Shown: positions 18,011-27,659 of the stretch, piece by piece
Numbering within the stretch: the first letter of the stretch is position 1
Layout: every line of letters begins with the position of its first letter
Source: Gammaproteobacteria bacterium
Lineage (GTDB): Bacteria; Pseudomonadota; Gammaproteobacteria; GRL18
Assembly: GCA_016744995.1 (NCBI GenBank)
Contig: JADGDG010000009.1
Coordinates: 1 to 64,000, forward strand
Length of the DNA: 64,000 nt
Direction: 5' to 3'
Position numbers and translations under genes: made by a program
Notes under the pieces: model-generated
Databases searched by the model: none
The model's input: only the letters and a program-made list of their open reading frames with translations
What the model was told of the DNA's origin: nothing

Positions 18011-19205
18011 ATTAAATTTTCCGGGGTTTGTTCCTAAAAAAATAGCTTCTAATATTAATGTTGAAAAAGAAATAGAGCCTGAAACTGGGAGTGAAACAAA
18101 TATAAATACAGGATTAAAAAAACGTACAGGTGCAGGAATGACAAAAATTTCTGAAACTGCATCGATTAATTTAAAGGATGACTATAATCGTTTAAAGTTA
18201 GAAGAAAGAAACTTTAAAATTAAAGAATCTGATTTTCAGAATAGGGAACAAAAATTTGAGTCCAAAATAAATCAATTGGAATTAGAACAAAAGAAAGTAA
18301 AAAAACTGATTGAAGAAGAAGGTGAGTTTTGCATTGATATTGATCCACGTGAATGTCAGGTAATTAAAATCCCTGGTAGAATTCAAAAATTATTAAATGA
18401 ACAAGTTTGTGATAATTTAATTACAGACTTTAATTCGCACATAGGTCAAAAAGAACCAATTTATATCCGACCAATCCCTGATGATGTAGAAAAAATTAAT
18501 GACAATATTAAATATGAAGTTTTTGCAGGTACAAGAAGAAGATGGGCTGCAGAGCATGTTGTTAATGAATTAAATCAAAAATTTCGATTAAAAGCATTTA
18601 TTAAAAATCTCTCTGATGAGGAAGCATCTGTTTTCACTGAAAAGGAAAATGCAAAAGTTGAGTGGTCTGATGTTGAATTTGGCTTTTTTTATTCAGAACT
18701 ATTGGCTAATGGAACTTATAAAAATCAGCAAGAATTAGCAAAAAAGAGAAATATTGATAAAAGTATGGTGACTGAATATTTACGCTTTGGAATATTGAGA
18801 GAGAGCTTTCCTTTAATTATTAGTGCTTTTGATAACTTATCTAACTTGCTTGAATTACGTAAACTTTGGGTAAAAAAACTTCTTATGCTATTAGAAGATA
18901 AAAGCAAAGAAAAAGCTATATTGTTAAAGGCCAGTTCCCTCATAAAGGCTGGAAAAAAGTTATCTTCTAATGTTTTATATAATTCCTTAATTAAAGCTGC
19001 AGATAATACTTATAAAACAGATAGACTTGAAGCGATTAAAGAAAGTATAAAAAATAAAAAAGGAAAAGAGTCTATTGGTACATTTACAAGAAGTTCTGTT
19101 AACAATATTGATATTAAAATAAAATCTAAATCGACCTTAACAAAAGAGGAATTAAAAAAGGAACTATCAATATTAATTGATAAATACTATAAGGTAAATA
19201 TGTAA
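17997..19205 (+). CDS. parB: ParB centromere-binding partition protein
   Basis: 402 residues. A flexible N-terminus is followed by a coiled coil (about 65-105), then the ParB CTPase domain with FAGTRRRWAAEHV, a degenerate form of the usual GERRWRAA box, the Asn/Glu box (FTEKENAKVEWSDVE) and a helix-turn-helix (QQELAKKRNIDKSMVTEYL). The C-terminus is Lys-rich. It overlaps parA in the ATG and they form one operon. The central coiled coil before the CTPase domain is unusual for a chromosomal ParB and fits plasmid type Ia ParB proteins. Confidence 0.88.
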   Translation: MTKRKLNFPGFVPKKIASNINVEKEIEPETGSETNINTGLKKRTGAGMTKISETASINLKDDYNRLKLEERNFKIKESDFQNREQKFESKINQLELEQKKVKKLIEEEGEFCIDIDPRECQVIKIPGRIQKLLNEQVCDNLITDFNSHIGQKEPIYIRPIPDDVEKINDNIKYEVFAGTRRRWAAEHVVNELNQKFRLKAFIKNLSDEEASVFTEKENAKVEWSDVEFGFFYSELLANGTYKNQQELAKKRNIDKSMVTEYLRFGILRESFPLIISAFDNLSNLLELRKLWVKKLLMLLEDKSKEKAILLKASSLIKAGKKLSSNVLYNSLIKAADNTYKTDRLEAIKESIKNKKGKESIGTFTRSSVNNIDIKIKSKSTLTKEELKKELSILIDKYYKVNM

Positions 19206-19301
19206 TATTCTGGAATACAGAAAACAGTGTTTAATTATCATAACACTATGATATATAAAGAAAATTAGTGATAAATGTTTTTTTGAAAAAGTTTGATTTA
19301 T

Positions 19302-19341
19302 TTTAATATATTATCTAAATATTTCTAGATAATATATTAAA
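19302..19341. repeat. 16-bp AT-rich inverted repeat after parB
   Basis: TTTAATATATTATCTA and TAGATAATATATTAAA are perfect reverse complements around an 8-base spacer. It sits about 100 bases after parB, a common place for a plasmid centromere. It could equally be a bidirectional terminator between the convergent genes. Confidence 0.65.
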
Positions 19342-19410
19342 CATATGCCTGTTTTTATTTATAATAGCTTTATTGTAAAATCTAAATTCTGTTTTCTTTT
19401 GCTGGTATTA

Positions 19411-20241
19411 TTAAAATTCATCCCTTTTATAGCCTAATTTTTTTAAAATATCATCAGCTCCATCAGTATCAAAAAAAGTGATTTTAATTTCACCCGTTCC
19501 TTTTTTATGTTGTTTGATTTTAACAGGGTAACCCAATTGTTCACTGGTTTGTCTCTCAACCAGTGCCAGATCTAAATTATTTATATTTTTTTCCACTTTT
19601 CCTGAAAACCGTTTACATAAATCCCAGGCCTGTGTTGTTGATAATTTGTTTTCAATAATATAATGAGCGATTTTTATCTGCTTCATGTTATTTTTTATTT
19701 GATAAAGAAACCTGGCATGGCTGACTTTTAATTTACCATCTTTAATTAAAGCCTGAGTTTCTATTGATAACTTTAACAGATTAAGTTTGTGTGCCAGTGC
19801 ACCCTGATTAAGTTTGCTTTCTTTACAAAACTGATATCTGGATTGATAGTTTTTTATCTTTTCTTTAAGCAACTGAGCCTCAGCAATGGCATCTGTTTTT
19901 TTTGTGCTGATGCTAATCTGATATGAATTAAGATCTTCTTTTATTATTTTTCTTTGGTCTTTTTCTGTAATTTGATCGCTGATAACTTCACAGGCAAGTG
20001 ATGGGATCCCAGTTATTGCCTGGGCTGTAAACCAGTGTTTTTCACCTGTTATGATCTCATAGAGAGGGTAGGGTAGCCGACGAATTTGTTTGACTATCAA
20101 TGGTGCTATTAAGCCCGTAGTCTGTGCTGTTTCAATTTCTGTGGAACTGGGTTTGAGATAGGGTACTTTGGATAGGGCAGGGCGCAAAGGACTTATTCTA
20201 ATTTGTTCAATGGGGATTAATTCGGGAATGGTCACTATCAT
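19411..20241 (-). CDS. Second ParB/RepB-like nuclease-domain protein
   Basis: 276 residues. The N-terminal half follows the ParB N-domain plan (IPIEQIRISPLRPALSKVPY, then GLIAPLIVKQ and YEIITGEKHWFTAQAI, where GEKHW replaces GERRW). A helix-turn-helix region follows (NQGALAHKLNLLKLSIETQA) and a short C-terminal domain. It is smaller than the ParB at 17997 and has no partner ATPase beside it. Plasmid- or ICE-borne solo ParB proteins can act as regulators or partition adaptors. A 38-bp perfect palindrome 9 bases upstream of the start is its probable binding site. Confidence 0.75.
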   Translation of the reverse strand: MIVTIPELIPIEQIRISPLRPALSKVPYLKPSSTEIETAQTTGLIAPLIVKQIRRLPYPLYEIITGEKHWFTAQAITGIPSLACEVISDQITEKDQRKIIKEDLNSYQISISTKKTDAIAEAQLLKEKIKNYQSRYQFCKESKLNQGALAHKLNLLKLSIETQALIKDGKLKVSHARFLYQIKNNMKQIKIAHYIIENKLSTTQAWDLCKRFSGKVEKNINNLDLALVERQTSEQLGYPVKIKQHKKGTGEIKITFFDTDGADDILKKLGYKRDEF

Positions 20242-20249
20242 TGCAGCTT

Positions 20250-20287
20250 ATCCTGATATACTTGTCATATGACAAGTATATCAGGAT
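20250..20287. promoter_or_regulatory. 38-bp perfect palindrome upstream of the solo ParB-like gene
   Basis: Each arm carries TCCTGATATACTTGTCAT and its exact complement, extended by one further base on each side, with no spacer. It lies between 9 and 46 bases upstream of the ParB-like start, so it is well placed for an operator or a centromere-like site. It contains TTGTCATATGACAA at its centre. Confidence 0.75.
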
Positions 20288-20562
20288 TTTAATAAAAAAA
20301 TAGCTATTATATAAATTATTAACTGCATATTTATCAATAAGATAATATCAAATATAAAGTAAAAATTAATCTGGCTTAGATGAAAAATAATAGCTCTATA
20401 CTGGGCTAGGGAGGTGCTTTGTAATAGATGGCTGTTCTGATATAAATATGATTATGTATATGGAATGGCTTATATATTGATATGGGAGAGGTGATTTCTC
20501 ATTAAACTGCTTTAAAAGAATTGTGTTTTTTATACTTTTGGAACAGCTTATTTAGTTGATAA

Positions 20563-20853
20563 TTATTTGCCTGTAGACCATGGATTAAAGCGAGACATTT
20601 TTTTGAAAGAGGATGAGAGTGAATCTGCCGGCCCGCTATCTGCTTTATTAGTTGCTTTGATTTCTGCTATTTGTTTTTTCAGATATCTTAGTTCTTTATT
20701 GAGTGCACTGGTTTTAGTTTGTAATTGTTCCTGCTTGTACCAGAGTCGCCAAACAACAATTCCACTCACCAGGATCAAAGAACCCGGCAATAATGATGCT
20801 GATGTGCTCGCTAGTTTGCTTGTAGTTAGTTTAATCGCAGTATTTTCAAACAT
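20563..20853 (-). CDS. Small TM plus coiled-coil protein, copy A
   Basis: 96 residues. A short N-terminus leads to one membrane helix (SLILVSGIVVWRLWY), then a coiled coil (TKTSALNKELRYLKKQIAEI) and a polar tail. GGAGA precedes the ATG. It is a clear paralogue of the protein at 57169: LPGSLILVSGIVVWRLWY against LPSSILLVSGIIIWRIWY, and QTKTSALNKELRYLKKQIAE against QTKTDVLNDELRQIKKQMAD. Copy B lies directly before the MamK-like gene. I know of no named family. A membrane-anchored coil could link filaments or enzymes to the membrane, but that is inference. Confidence 0.75.
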   Translation of the reverse strand: MFENTAIKLTTSKLASTSASLLPGSLILVSGIVVWRLWYKQEQLQTKTSALNKELRYLKKQIAEIKATNKADSGPADSLSSSFKKMSRFNPWSTGK

Positions 20854-20941
20854 AAAGGATCTCCGGCCACGAAGTGATTATTCAAGATGCTGCTATAACA
20901 CCTTGTGCAAAGGATATATGATTAATATCAAATAGTCTATA

Positions 20942-21321
20942 TCATATATAGCCTCAGTCAAAACGAAATGAGTCTGAAGCAGGCTCATTTGGTTAAAAAT
21001 CGTTCATGATTATAAAACCAGAAAAACTGAAGATAATTAAATAACTGGCCTGATAAAACAATATCGTAAAAAGGTTATATAAAATACTTTATGCGAACGT
21101 AGCAGTGTTCAAATAATATACGCCTCAGACGATATATAGTTGATTATCAGGAGGAATTAATGGTTCTATGGTGGCACACGATAAAACACTCTGTAAACGC
21201 GCTTATAGAGTGTTTTACGGGGATACATTCCACTTGCTCCATGCGATCTTTAATAAAGTGCCTGCAGGCTAGCTTTAATTACATCGGAGGTAATGGGATA
21301 AGCTTTTCAAGATATTGATCA
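20942..21321. other. Intergenic region with a hairpin
   Basis: No gene seen. It contains AT-rich promoter-like sequence near 20935-20960 and an 11-bp hairpin (TAAAACACTCT at 21182-21192 and AGAGTGTTTTA at 21207-21217) that may terminate the ycjXF operon or insulate the two sides. Confidence 0.5.
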
Positions 21322-22371
21322 TTATGAATTCTGTCCTGCTTCTTCTTTTGTTTTGAATGAACTCTTCAGTGACTCAACTATTGACTTAGCAATGTTTTCT
21401 CTTTTTTCTGATAATTTTATAGGCCTGCAAGCTTCTAAAATGCCATAGCCAAGTCTGGTTAATAGAATGCCGTTTGCGATACCCTGGCCTGCAGAATGTG
21501 AAATCTTGTGTACTACTGATGCACTGGTTATTTCATTGGTTAGTTGTAGTGTTAGTTCAGATATTCCAGCAAAAATCACATTGATAAGCCCTTGCTTCAA
21601 CAGCAATATGCTGGTTAAACCGCCTGTTTTATAGCCATAGAGTTTGGATATATCTGTTGCTAATTTTAAGCTCCTCCAGATAATTATAAACATATCAATA
21701 ATAGGTACTGGCGAAATAGCGGTAGAAAATGCGGCCTGAAGTGATGCTTTATGTATTAGTGACCTGGCTTTTTCATCCATAGGGGCTAGCAGTGTTTTAT
21801 CCATTATGTTGTAAATTTCATGATAATTTTGCGTTGTATTAATTTTTTGTTTAACTTCATTAAAATGTGTATTAAATTCATTTGTTTTATTTTTTGTCAA
21901 ATATAAAAGAAGTTCATTTCTTAAAATCAATGTGTCATCAGTTGGATTTTTTTCTTGTTCATTGAACCTTTGTTTAAGTCGACTGACATCCTTTAGTTGT
22001 CTTAATTGCTTAAAGTTTGAGATGATATTCATTGATAATGCTAATAGTAATATCAGCAAGCCTGAAATATATAAATAATCGGATAAGTGAGCAGATTGAA
22101 ATAAATTGCTGAAATTGTCGATTGTATGGGCAGACAGGGAAATAAATACAAACAAAATGAATGCCAGGAAGATCCCGGAAAGACTGCTGAGAAGCAGGAT
22201 TATTTTGTAAAATCCAGAACTTTCATTATTGCTGGCTACTTCTTCATCAATGGTCGTGACTATTTTGTCTAATTCTGGATCAGGCTCAAAAGTGCGGGGA
22301 GCTATTTGGGGTTCGATTGTGTCTTCTTTAGGATCATCATCAATAATAACTTTAAATGGTTTTGTCGTCAT
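21322..22371 (-). CDS. ycjF: YcjF-like DUF697 membrane protein
   Basis: 349 residues. An acidic N-terminus is followed by two membrane helices (about residues 55-80 and 100-120), a coiled region, and the C-terminal DUF697 domain (KASLQAAFSTAISPVPIIDM, then LKLATDISKLYGY and GILLTRLGYGILEACRPI). This is the layout of E. coli YcjF (TIGR01620). It overlaps the ycjX gene by 4 bases (ATGA), the normal ycjX-ycjF order. Three shorter DUF697 proteins occur in the accessory island at 38748, 39777 and 48045, so the DUF697 fold is unusually frequent here. Confidence 0.88.
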   Translation of the reverse strand: MTTKPFKVIIDDDPKEDTIEPQIAPRTFEPDPELDKIVTTIDEEVASNNESSGFYKIILLLSSLSGIFLAFILFVFISLSAHTIDNFSNLFQSAHLSDYLYISGLLILLLALSMNIISNFKQLRQLKDVSRLKQRFNEQEKNPTDDTLILRNELLLYLTKNKTNEFNTHFNEVKQKINTTQNYHEIYNIMDKTLLAPMDEKARSLIHKASLQAAFSTAISPVPIIDMFIIIWRSLKLATDISKLYGYKTGGLTSILLLKQGLINVIFAGISELTLQLTNEITSASVVHKISHSAGQGIANGILLTRLGYGILEACRPIKLSEKRENIAKSIVESLKSSFKTKEEAGQNS

Positions 22372-23717
22372 AAAAATTCTCCAATCAGTGAGTTAACGAC
22401 TTTGTCCATATTAATATGATCAAAAGGAATGTTATCTTTATAGGATATATTTGAAGGTAAAAATATTTCATAATTATAGGCTTTGGTATCCCATTCCTGC
22501 GGTGATGGGAATGAATGCGGCATTTCCCCTGGATAAAGAACAATTTTTTTCTTTTCTTTTAATGATATTCCCTGAATACAGGATAAATTCTTTCCATTGT
22601 GCTCTCTAATAACTGTTTCTGTACACTTAATAGAAGAGATAATATGTGTATCAGTCTTAATATGATTTATGTCCATTTTTTTTCTAATGTCATCAACCAT
22701 TTCGTTTAACAGGGCACTATAGTTTTTGTGTTGTGATGAGGTTATTAGATCAGCTTTAGTTGCAACAAAGGTTACTTTTCTGATAGAAGAACTGAACCAT
22801 TGAGAGATAAAATTTTTATTTTTATGATCATAAAGTGACATCATACTACGCAGACCATCTTTCATATCTGAATAACAATTATGACCATTTTGCAGTGCTT
22901 CGATAATATCAATCAAAACAATTTGCCGATCAAAGCCTCTAAAATGTTCCAGTTGAATATTTTTTACGATATTTTCAAGGTAATGTTCATAGCGCTCTTT
23001 AAATATCTGATGTAATGGTGAGTTGGATTGATTAATTGGAGCAAAGCATAAAATCGGATCATGAGCTAAATCTGATGGCATCAAAAATCGTCCTGGTGCC
23101 AGGTTTGAATAATGGTTGTTTTTGAGAAATGAAAGCATTTTTGAGTACTGCTGGTGGATATTGTTTTCAATACCTTCACCCTTGCTTTTATCTGATAATT
23201 CGTGAATGCTATTTAAATAGTCTGTTACTATTTCTTCATCAATATTTTTCATCCAGTTTATTGTTTTTTCAGACCACTGCTCATAGGATAAACCCAGCAT
23301 TGCAATATCAAGTATCCACTCACCCGGGTAGTCGATTAATTCAATCCGGAATTTTGAATTATTTAAAAATCTATAGCGGCTTTTAGTTTCAAATTCTAAT
23401 GTTGTTGATGTTATGTCATCTGTGCCATCAGGCCATTGGTGATATTCTTTGATGATTTTTTTTAATGAATAATAATCAAACCGCTTAATTGATGTTGTCG
23501 GGGATTTGATAGTGACATTAAATGCCTGTTTCTTTGCTGTAATTGGGGTGATTTTTTTCTGCAGAAGTAATTGTTCGATCAAAGATGTAATAAATATTGT
23601 CTTGCCTGAACGACTTAAGCCGGTTATCGCAATTTTAGTTGTGGGTATTGGTATTGAGATATTATCAACAATTGCACTAACTTTCTTTGATAACTCTTTA
23701 ATATTATTTTTAAACAT
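22368..23717 (-). CDS. ycjX: YcjX-like DUF463 GTPase
   Basis: 449 residues. The P-loop GLSRSGKTIFITSL lies near residue 34, with LIDYPGEWILDI as the likely switch II/Walker B segment and VTFVATKADL as the base-recognition motif. These identify the YcjX (DUF463) family, a stress-linked nucleotide-binding protein that works with YcjF. The role is poorly defined; phage-shock co-regulation is known in E. coli. The operon sits between partition genes and a P-type ATPase, not its usual setting next to pspF. Confidence 0.88.
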   Translation of the reverse strand: MFKNNIKELSKKVSAIVDNISIPIPTTKIAITGLSRSGKTIFITSLIEQLLLQKKITPITAKKQAFNVTIKSPTTSIKRFDYYSLKKIIKEYHQWPDGTDDITSTTLEFETKSRYRFLNNSKFRIELIDYPGEWILDIAMLGLSYEQWSEKTINWMKNIDEEIVTDYLNSIHELSDKSKGEGIENNIHQQYSKMLSFLKNNHYSNLAPGRFLMPSDLAHDPILCFAPINQSNSPLHQIFKERYEHYLENIVKNIQLEHFRGFDRQIVLIDIIEALQNGHNCYSDMKDGLRSMMSLYDHKNKNFISQWFSSSIRKVTFVATKADLITSSQHKNYSALLNEMVDDIRKKMDINHIKTDTHIISSIKCTETVIREHNGKNLSCIQGISLKEKKKIVLYPGEMPHSFPSPQEWDTKAYNYEIFLPSNISYKDNIPFDHINMDKVVNSLIGEFL

Positions 23718-23754
23718 AATTTTCTCTGGACTAAATAACTATCATATAAAATAA

Positions 23755-24186
23755 TATTAAACAATGAAAGAAATAGGGGGCAAAGCTGGAAGTCTGATAA
23801 GAAGAATTAATAGAGTCGTTACCTTCAAGCCGTTTTTCTGAAGAAAATGACTATGCTCAGGGGTAATAGGTGTTTATTGACTGGTTGATGGTTTAAGGGA
23901 TCAATCTTCTGTTTGTGAATGCTTTTTGGGATGCAGTTTTTTACAAAGATTCAGGGGGTATGGTGTTGGGATCTGTTTATTAATATTTTTATCGGCATTT
24001 GCTGATTTATGCTTCTAAAAATTCCAGATAAATTACTTCTTCAGACTACCTCCGGCATTTAGTTCAACTAAGTTTTTATGTCGTTAGCGGACATAAAAAC
24101 TCTTATTTTTGAAAAAAGGACTGTTTTACTATAAAAACAACTATTTTTACCTCAGGTTAATAGTCTATTGTCACGTCTATCACAGC
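23755..24186. other. Intergenic region with terminator hairpin
   Basis: No gene seen. A 12-bp hairpin, AGTTTTTATGTC (24071-24082) with GACATAAAAACT (24090-24101), lies about 90 bases after the end of the P-ATPase at 24187 and is a likely terminator for that operon. Confidence 0.55.
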
Positions 24187-26313
24187 CTATTTGTGGATAT
24201 ATATATATTTAATAAGTTTTTTGACTGTCGATTTATCTTCTTCTTCAACTTCATTGTCTTTATGTTCAAGTTTGCTTTTTTCCTCGGCTTTTTTATCTAC
24301 TTTGTCACTTATTTCAGTATAGGGCAGCATTCCATTTGCAGCAGCAATCAGGTTGAAGCCATTATTCAAAACCAGTGAAGCTTTTAGTCCAAAAAATCCC
24401 ATAAAGGCGCCGACAATACAAACTGTGTTCGGAATTGCAATCATCAGAAAGCTTCTTTTTACATTGGTTTGCAGATTGGCAGCAACCTCAAACAGATAAT
24501 GAAATTTGGTAAGCGTACCGTCCATGAAGATCACATCAGCAACATCAACTGCGATGGTTGATGCGCCTTTTAAAGAGACACCAATTTCAGCATGAGAAAG
24601 GGCAGCAGAATCATTAATTCCATCGCCAACCATCATTACTTTTTTGCCTTCATCCTGCAGTAATTTCACATAATCGGCTTTTTCATTAGGCAGTACTCCG
24701 GCAAAATAGCGATCAATATTGAGCTGACGCGCAAGCTCTTTGGTAGGTGCTTCACTATCACCTGAAATAACAACAATTTCTTTAATACCTAAGCGCCTTA
24801 AATCAGCTATGACATCAGCAGCTTCTTCTCTCACTGTGGATTGCAATTCAATCATGCCTGCTACTTTGTTATTGATCGCTGTCAATATCGCTGATTGCCC
24901 ACGCTCATCGGCCTCTTTTAAAGCGATTTTAATTTTTTCTGGAAACTCGATATTCTCATTTTCCATATAGCGGGCACTGCCCACCTTGATCCAGTCCTGA
25001 CCAATTTCTACTTCAATACCCAGACCAACATGATATTGTGACTCATCATATTCTGCTAATTCTATATTTTCATCACTGGCTTTCTGCAAAATAGCAGCGG
25101 CAATCGGGTGAGAAAATTTTTGTTCGGCTGTAGCTGTGCAAAACAGAATTTTTTCTTCACTATAGGTTTCATCTGCCGTTACAATCCTGGCGACCGTAGG
25201 CACTTCTTTGGTCAAAGTACCCGTTTTATCAAATAGTACGACATCAATATCTTTTAATTTTTCGATGACTTCACTATGTTTGATCAGGATGCCATTTTTT
25301 GCGGCATTACCTAATGAAGCCAGTAATGCAATGGGGGCTGCTATCCGGATGCCAGTACCATAATCAGCATTTATTATGGCAAGCAGCGCACCAGGCCCAA
25401 CCGTTGCATAACCCAGAGCACCCAGACCAATGGTCGGTATGACCATTTTATCGGCTATTTTTTCACCAACGGACTGTAACTTGACATCATAGTTGGAAGC
25501 TTCATTGATAATTGATATAACTTGGGATGCTAAGGTATTTTCACCCGTTTCCTGCACCTTGACTTTAATTTTTCCGGCAACTATCACTGTGGTAGCAAAA
25601 ACTTGTTCATCCTCATGCTTATCTGCCGGAACAGATTCACCTGTGAGGCTTTGCTGATCAATCATAGCCCCGCCTTCGATGATGATCCCGTCAACAGGTA
25701 TCTGTTCGCCGGTACCAACAATGACAATATCATTTTGTTTCAAGTCCTTTACTTCAGTTTGGACTTCTACGCCATCAACGAGCAACCAGGCAAAGCGGGG
25801 CTGTTCACCAAAGATGTCGGTTATATAGTTACGTGATTTCTTGGTGGTTTTTTGCAGCAACATATCTGCAAGGTCAATGATCCACACCATAAATGCCGCT
25901 GCAGCAATTTGCCCGAAGAGCAAGGTCAGTAAAACAACCCCGGTATCAAGGATATCAACTTTGATTTTTCTCTCTTTAAATAGAGCGTTTGCCGCTTCTT
26001 GAAAAACATTGACTGAGAAATAACCGATTAATAGATAGCTGACAGGCATAAGCCAGACCAGGCTGGTTTGGGCTACTACCGCGACACCCATAGTTCCCGT
26101 GGTCATAAGAAAACGGTATTTATGTCGTTCTTCATTAGCTTCAATGGCTTCAATGGCCAATTCAGCATCTGTTTCCTGCAGCATATTCGTGCTTGACGAG
26201 TCTGCTATTTTTTTAATCTCTCGTTTACTTTTAGTCTTAGCCAGTACTTTTTTTACATAAGGCGCAGCAGTTGCACCAACAAAAACCAGTAACATTCCAC
26301 CAAGTTGAATCAT
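24187..26313 (-). CDS. Divergent P1B-like P-type ATPase, copy 2
   Basis: About 708 residues from the ATG at 26313, which has AAAGGA upstream; an upstream TTG gives 7 more. Motifs: LTGESVPADK, FDKTGTLTKE (Asp about 362), FSHPIAAAIL and VGDGINDSAAL. The helix before DKTG reads RIAAPIALLASLGN in place of a CPC-type motif, and the final helix ends AAANGMLPY. No HMA domain; the N-terminus is one short hydrophobic segment and a Lys-rich linker. The C-terminal tail is highly charged (EEKSKLEHKDNEVEEEDK). It is the most canonical of the five and the closest to the P1B-6-like group by eye. A DAACS symporter lies 60 bases upstream in the same direction, so the two are probably co-transcribed. Confidence 0.9.
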   Translation of the reverse strand: MIQLGGMLLVFVGATAAPYVKKVLAKTKSKREIKKIADSSSTNMLQETDAELAIEAIEANEERHKYRFLMTTGTMGVAVVAQTSLVWLMPVSYLLIGYFSVNVFQEAANALFKERKIKVDILDTGVVLLTLLFGQIAAAAFMVWIIDLADMLLQKTTKKSRNYITDIFGEQPRFAWLLVDGVEVQTEVKDLKQNDIVIVGTGEQIPVDGIIIEGGAMIDQQSLTGESVPADKHEDEQVFATTVIVAGKIKVKVQETGENTLASQVISIINEASNYDVKLQSVGEKIADKMVIPTIGLGALGYATVGPGALLAIINADYGTGIRIAAPIALLASLGNAAKNGILIKHSEVIEKLKDIDVVLFDKTGTLTKEVPTVARIVTADETYSEEKILFCTATAEQKFSHPIAAAILQKASDENIELAEYDESQYHVGLGIEVEIGQDWIKVGSARYMENENIEFPEKIKIALKEADERGQSAILTAINNKVAGMIELQSTVREEAADVIADLRRLGIKEIVVISGDSEAPTKELARQLNIDRYFAGVLPNEKADYVKLLQDEGKKVMMVGDGINDSAALSHAEIGVSLKGASTIAVDVADVIFMDGTLTKFHYLFEVAANLQTNVKRSFLMIAIPNTVCIVGAFMGFFGLKASLVLNNGFNLIAAANGMLPYTEISDKVDKKAEEKSKLEHKDNEVEEEDKSTVKKLIKYIYIHK

Positions 26314-26373
26314 GGTATAATTTCCTTTAATCAATACATAGAAATAACGAATAATCTTCGTAATTTTTAAGCA

Positions 26374-27588
26374 TTAATATCGCTTGTTAAGAATAATGGC
26401 GCACAAACACTCATCAGTGGAATTAGCCCCGGTACGAAATGAATCCGGCAAGCCAATCTGAAGGCCAATATACAAACTTAAATAGACGGGCATTAGCTCT
26501 GGAGATACTCCCATTGAAAGCGCCATTGGGCCGGCAAAAAGTATTAATTCACCAGGCATTCCAGGCACGCCATAACCGATTAAAAAAACAATGGGTATGC
26601 TCAGCAGCAATTGAACGAGTGATATATCGATATTTAATATTGCTGCTACCAGCCCGGTCATGATAAACACATTGACTATGGTGCCATTAATATTAAGAAA
26701 TGAACCGGTACCGATAACAAATTGGCGAACTTCATCTGGTATAGTTGGACAAAACTTCTTCACCATGTTCAGATTTAGCGGTGTTGCCAGGGCTTCTGAA
26801 GAGGTTGCCCAAAGCATGGGGTAAACTTTTATCCAATAGACACTAAAGTATTCTCTCAGTGAAAAATCCGGTTTTGCACGTTTAACTAAAACGATTAAAC
26901 CAAGATGCCAGATCGCAGAAACAAAGCCCGTTAGCAACGCTCCCAGAACATAAAGAAAAAGCATACCCAGTGATGATGTAATATCGATACTGAAACCGAA
27001 TATCGAGACACTATTGGCCCTGATACTGGCCGCATCAGGGCCCAGACTTTTATCAAGGATCTCTGGTAAAATAGTGACATATGCACCCACTGCAATCATT
27101 ACGAATGGGATAAGTGGTATTATAAATTGCCCTAAATATTCAATTAGCTCGACACCTTTTCCTAAAGTATTTGCCGCCCTGGTAAATCTTAAGGCAACAG
27201 CTGTAGTAATAATAGATGCATAAATAGCATAAAAGTACTCACTATGAGTCAGCATGTATCCAAGGGAAGTCACGGACTCTTTTATGGCATCTTTAAACCC
27301 GTCAAGTGATGAATATATCGGTATGTCAAAGGCAATGACTGTCCAGATCACACCATAGACACAAGCAATCAGTCTGGCGACTGCATACCACTTGATAGTA
27401 TGCTTGGCAAAGCTTTTTCCCCGTGTTTCGCTTATCATGAGCTTGATAAGAGTGGGGGTCAGAATCAAATAAATTGCCACAGGAGCAAAATAGCTATAGC
27501 CATCTATAAGGCCTTCCATTGCGTTACTTACTAAATAGGCAAATGCTGGAGATTGATTAGCCCAGAATGTTCCTGCCAATAAGGACAC
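26374..27588 (-). CDS. DAACS-family dicarboxylate/amino-acid:cation symporter
   Basis: 404 residues or slightly more. The Ser-rich hairpin (WATSSEALATPL) and the NINGTIVNVFIM box correspond to the SSAATLP and NMDGT signatures of the GltP/SdcS family, which import dicarboxylates or acidic amino acids with Na+ or H+. Around eight hydrophobic segments are visible. The GTG at 27588 lies inside what looks like the first helix. The frame continues upstream to about 27645 (KNFIELIERHLWWLSL) with only ATT/ATC codons after a GGGG tract, so a non-AUG start is possible. The pairing with a P-type ATPase is unusual. Confidence 0.82.
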   Translation of the reverse strand: MSLLAGTFWANQSPAFAYLVSNAMEGLIDGYSYFAPVAIYLILTPTLIKLMISETRGKSFAKHTIKWYAVARLIACVYGVIWTVIAFDIPIYSSLDGFKDAIKESVTSLGYMLTHSEYFYAIYASIITTAVALRFTRAANTLGKGVELIEYLGQFIIPLIPFVMIAVGAYVTILPEILDKSLGPDAASIRANSVSIFGFSIDITSSLGMLFLYVLGALLTGFVSAIWHLGLIVLVKRAKPDFSLREYFSVYWIKVYPMLWATSSEALATPLNLNMVKKFCPTIPDEVRQFVIGTGSFLNINGTIVNVFIMTGLVAAILNIDISLVQLLLSIPIVFLIGYGVPGMPGELILFAGPMALSMGVSPELMPVYLSLYIGLQIGLPDSFRTGANSTDECLCAIILNKRY

Positions 27589-27659
27589 CAGTGATAGCCA
27601 CCATAGGTGCCGCTCTATTAATTCAATAAAATTTTTAATGATTCACCCCACTCAAGTTA

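Noticed and set aside
21826..21845. GTTGTAA core as a Ter site for the Tus homologue
   Set aside because: Only one weak match (TTATGTTGTAAAT), inside ycjF. Flanking positions do not fit the enteric Ter consensus, and the binding preference of this Tus may differ.
24109..24378. 89-aa + strand frame rich in Phe
   Set aside because: It is the reverse of the ATPase copy 2 tail and its terminator region, with no ribosome site or recognised domain.
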